From positions 1,240,001-1,304,000 of the forward strand of contig NZ_JABEDH010000001.1 in NCBI RefSeq assembly GCF_029285175.1: 64,000 nt of DNA, given 5' to 3'. Below, piece by piece: positions 63,206 to 64,000 of this stretch (positions are counted from its first letter, which is position 1; every line of letters starts with the position of its first letter). The position numbers were made by a program, and so were the translations under genes. The notes beneath the pieces are model-generated. The model worked only from the letters and a program-made list of their open reading frames with translations, ran no database searches and had not been told where the DNA came from. The stretch comes from Sulfitobacter sp. M05 (GTDB lineage Bacteria; Pseudomonadota; Alphaproteobacteria; Rhodobacterales; Rhodobacteraceae).

Positions 63206-63985
63206 ATGCAACATTCCCCCCACGCACCTGCCCCGATTGATGGATTCGCCGCGCGCCTGATCAAGCGCAGCATGCTGGTCCTGCTTGGGCCGGCCTACTT
63301 TTTGTTTATTGCATTTGTCCCCTTGCTTTGCGCCCGCCGCAAAGGGTTTCGGGGCTGGTACTGGCGCAAGGTCAAACGGTCTTGTTCACATCTGTTGTGG
63401 CTGCTTGGCGTGCGGGCAGAAATGTCATCGCAGGATCAGGCCCGCCTTGCCACCGATGAAAACAGCATCATCGTGATCAACCACCGCAGCCATCTGGACG
63501 GATTCGCCCTGATGCATGTGGTTCCCGATGCCAAATGGTTCACTTTTGCCGCTAAGAAAGAGCTTTGCGATGCCAAGCTGCTCAGCACCGGTTTCAACGG
63601 TGCCGGCCTGGTGCCCATAGACCGCGCAAGCGGCTCTGTTGCGATGGAAACACTGACACAGGCGGTGCGCGAAATGCCCAGCCGCCGCTCTGTGGTGTTA
63701 TTCCCCGAAGGGACGCGCACCAAAGCCGAAAAACTGGGCGAATTCAAAGCCGGTGCCGTCCTTGTTGCCCGCGATACCGGGCGTAGCATCACCCCCATCG
63801 TCATCCACGACAGTGACGTTTTGCTGCCGCGTGGCAAATCCATCCCCGCCAGCGGCGTGATCCATATTGAGGTGTTGCCGCCGTTTGTCTGCGACCCGAC
63901 CGCAACAGTGGATGCGGACGTGACCCGCCTGCGCGACGCGATGGTGGCCGCATTTGATGCCCGACGGGCGAACCCGCAGCCATAA
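63206..63985 (+). CDS. plsC: 1-acyl-sn-glycerol-3-phosphate acyltransferase
   Basis: 259 aa. Acyltransferase motif I N-H-x4-D as NHRSHLD (His93, Asp98), motif II region with VPIDRASG, motif III FPEGTRTKAE, and a C-terminal motif IV VIHDSDVLLPRG. One N-terminal membrane helix (about 23-42). Transfers an acyl group to lysophosphatidic acid or a lysolipid at the inner membrane; roseobacters also use such enzymes for ornithine lipids, so the acceptor is not certain. ATG at 63206; TTG at 63197 is less likely. Confidence 0.9.
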   Translation: MQHSPHAPAPIDGFAARLIKRSMLVLLGPAYFLFIAFVPLLCARRKGFRGWYWRKVKRSCSHLLWLLGVRAEMSSQDQARLATDENSIIVINHRSHLDGFALMHVVPDAKWFTFAAKKELCDAKLLSTGFNGAGLVPIDRASGSVAMETLTQAVREMPSRRSVVLFPEGTRTKAEKLGEFKAGAVLVARDTGRSITPIVIHDSDVLLPRGKSIPASGVIHIEVLPPFVCDPTATVDADVTRLRDAMVAAFDARRANPQP

Positions 63986-64000
63986 ATCCAACCACACAGG

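Noticed and set aside
1..64000. tRNA, rRNA, CRISPR or prophage genes
   Set aside because: I saw no cloverleaf-like tRNA sequences, no rRNA, no regularly spaced repeats and no phage structural genes.

Overview
The window reads as a stretch of chromosome from an alphaproteobacterium of the family Rhodobacteraceae (Roseobacter group). The evidence is the gene content: a complex I operon carrying the small accessory genes typical of that family (DUF5333-like, DUF5337-like, MAPEG), a leucine/isovalerate degradation cluster, a single-chain PntA, a lipid A/Kdo block, and many ATGA or TAATG overlaps. I see no rRNA, tRNA, CRISPR array or intact insertion sequence.

Region by region. 1-9.6 kb (- strand): nuoABC-(two small ORFs)-DE-HhH protein-DUF5337-F-MAPEG-DUF5333-like-lipoprotein-DUF5333-G, with nuoG cut by the left edge. 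9.9-11.1 kb: a nitroreductase divergent from an HxlR-type regulator. 11.1-20.6 kb (- strand): leucine catabolism (liuA, an acyl-CoA synthetase, liuB, liuD, a GST-like gene, liuE, liuC), interrupted by a + strand ompW gene. 20.7-31.9 kb: stress-type flavin-fold proteins, a DegT aminotransferase and gph, then glmU-glmS, a DNA alkylation repair-like gene, two lipoproteins, moaA, and waaA with a core glycosyltransferase.

32-45.2 kb is a peptide or N-acyl amino acid utilisation locus: two paralogous M20 amidohydrolases, a DadA-like oxidase, an ArgE-like deacylase and a fused two-domain ABC ATPase on the - strand, facing a substrate-binding protein and two permeases on the + strand. A three-gene + strand cassette sits between the two M20 paralogues. 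It encodes a small protein resembling type VI secretion-associated adaptor-like proteins, a LysM protein with a variable C-terminal domain, and a secreted protein. It looks like an orphan effector/immunity module and is the best candidate for an undescribed system here.

45.4-64 kb holds a YeeE thiosulfate-type transporter overlapping a DUF3422 gene tail to tail, pntAB, a RAYT-like protein that lacks its catalytic residues, a GATase-like hydrolase, glcG-like and glcB, a DUF2256 mini-protein, pepN, an SDR enzyme, a lytic transglycosylase, a DUF4034-like protein and plsC.

A second notable signal is a family of very short palindromic units of the form TA-GGG...CCC-TA. In five genes (nitroreductase, core glycosyltransferase, the cassette's secreted protein, the second M20 gene, and a 71-aa membrane protein) the TAG stop codon is the first three bases of such a unit. 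Two units at 31.98-32.02 kb share one TA at their junction.
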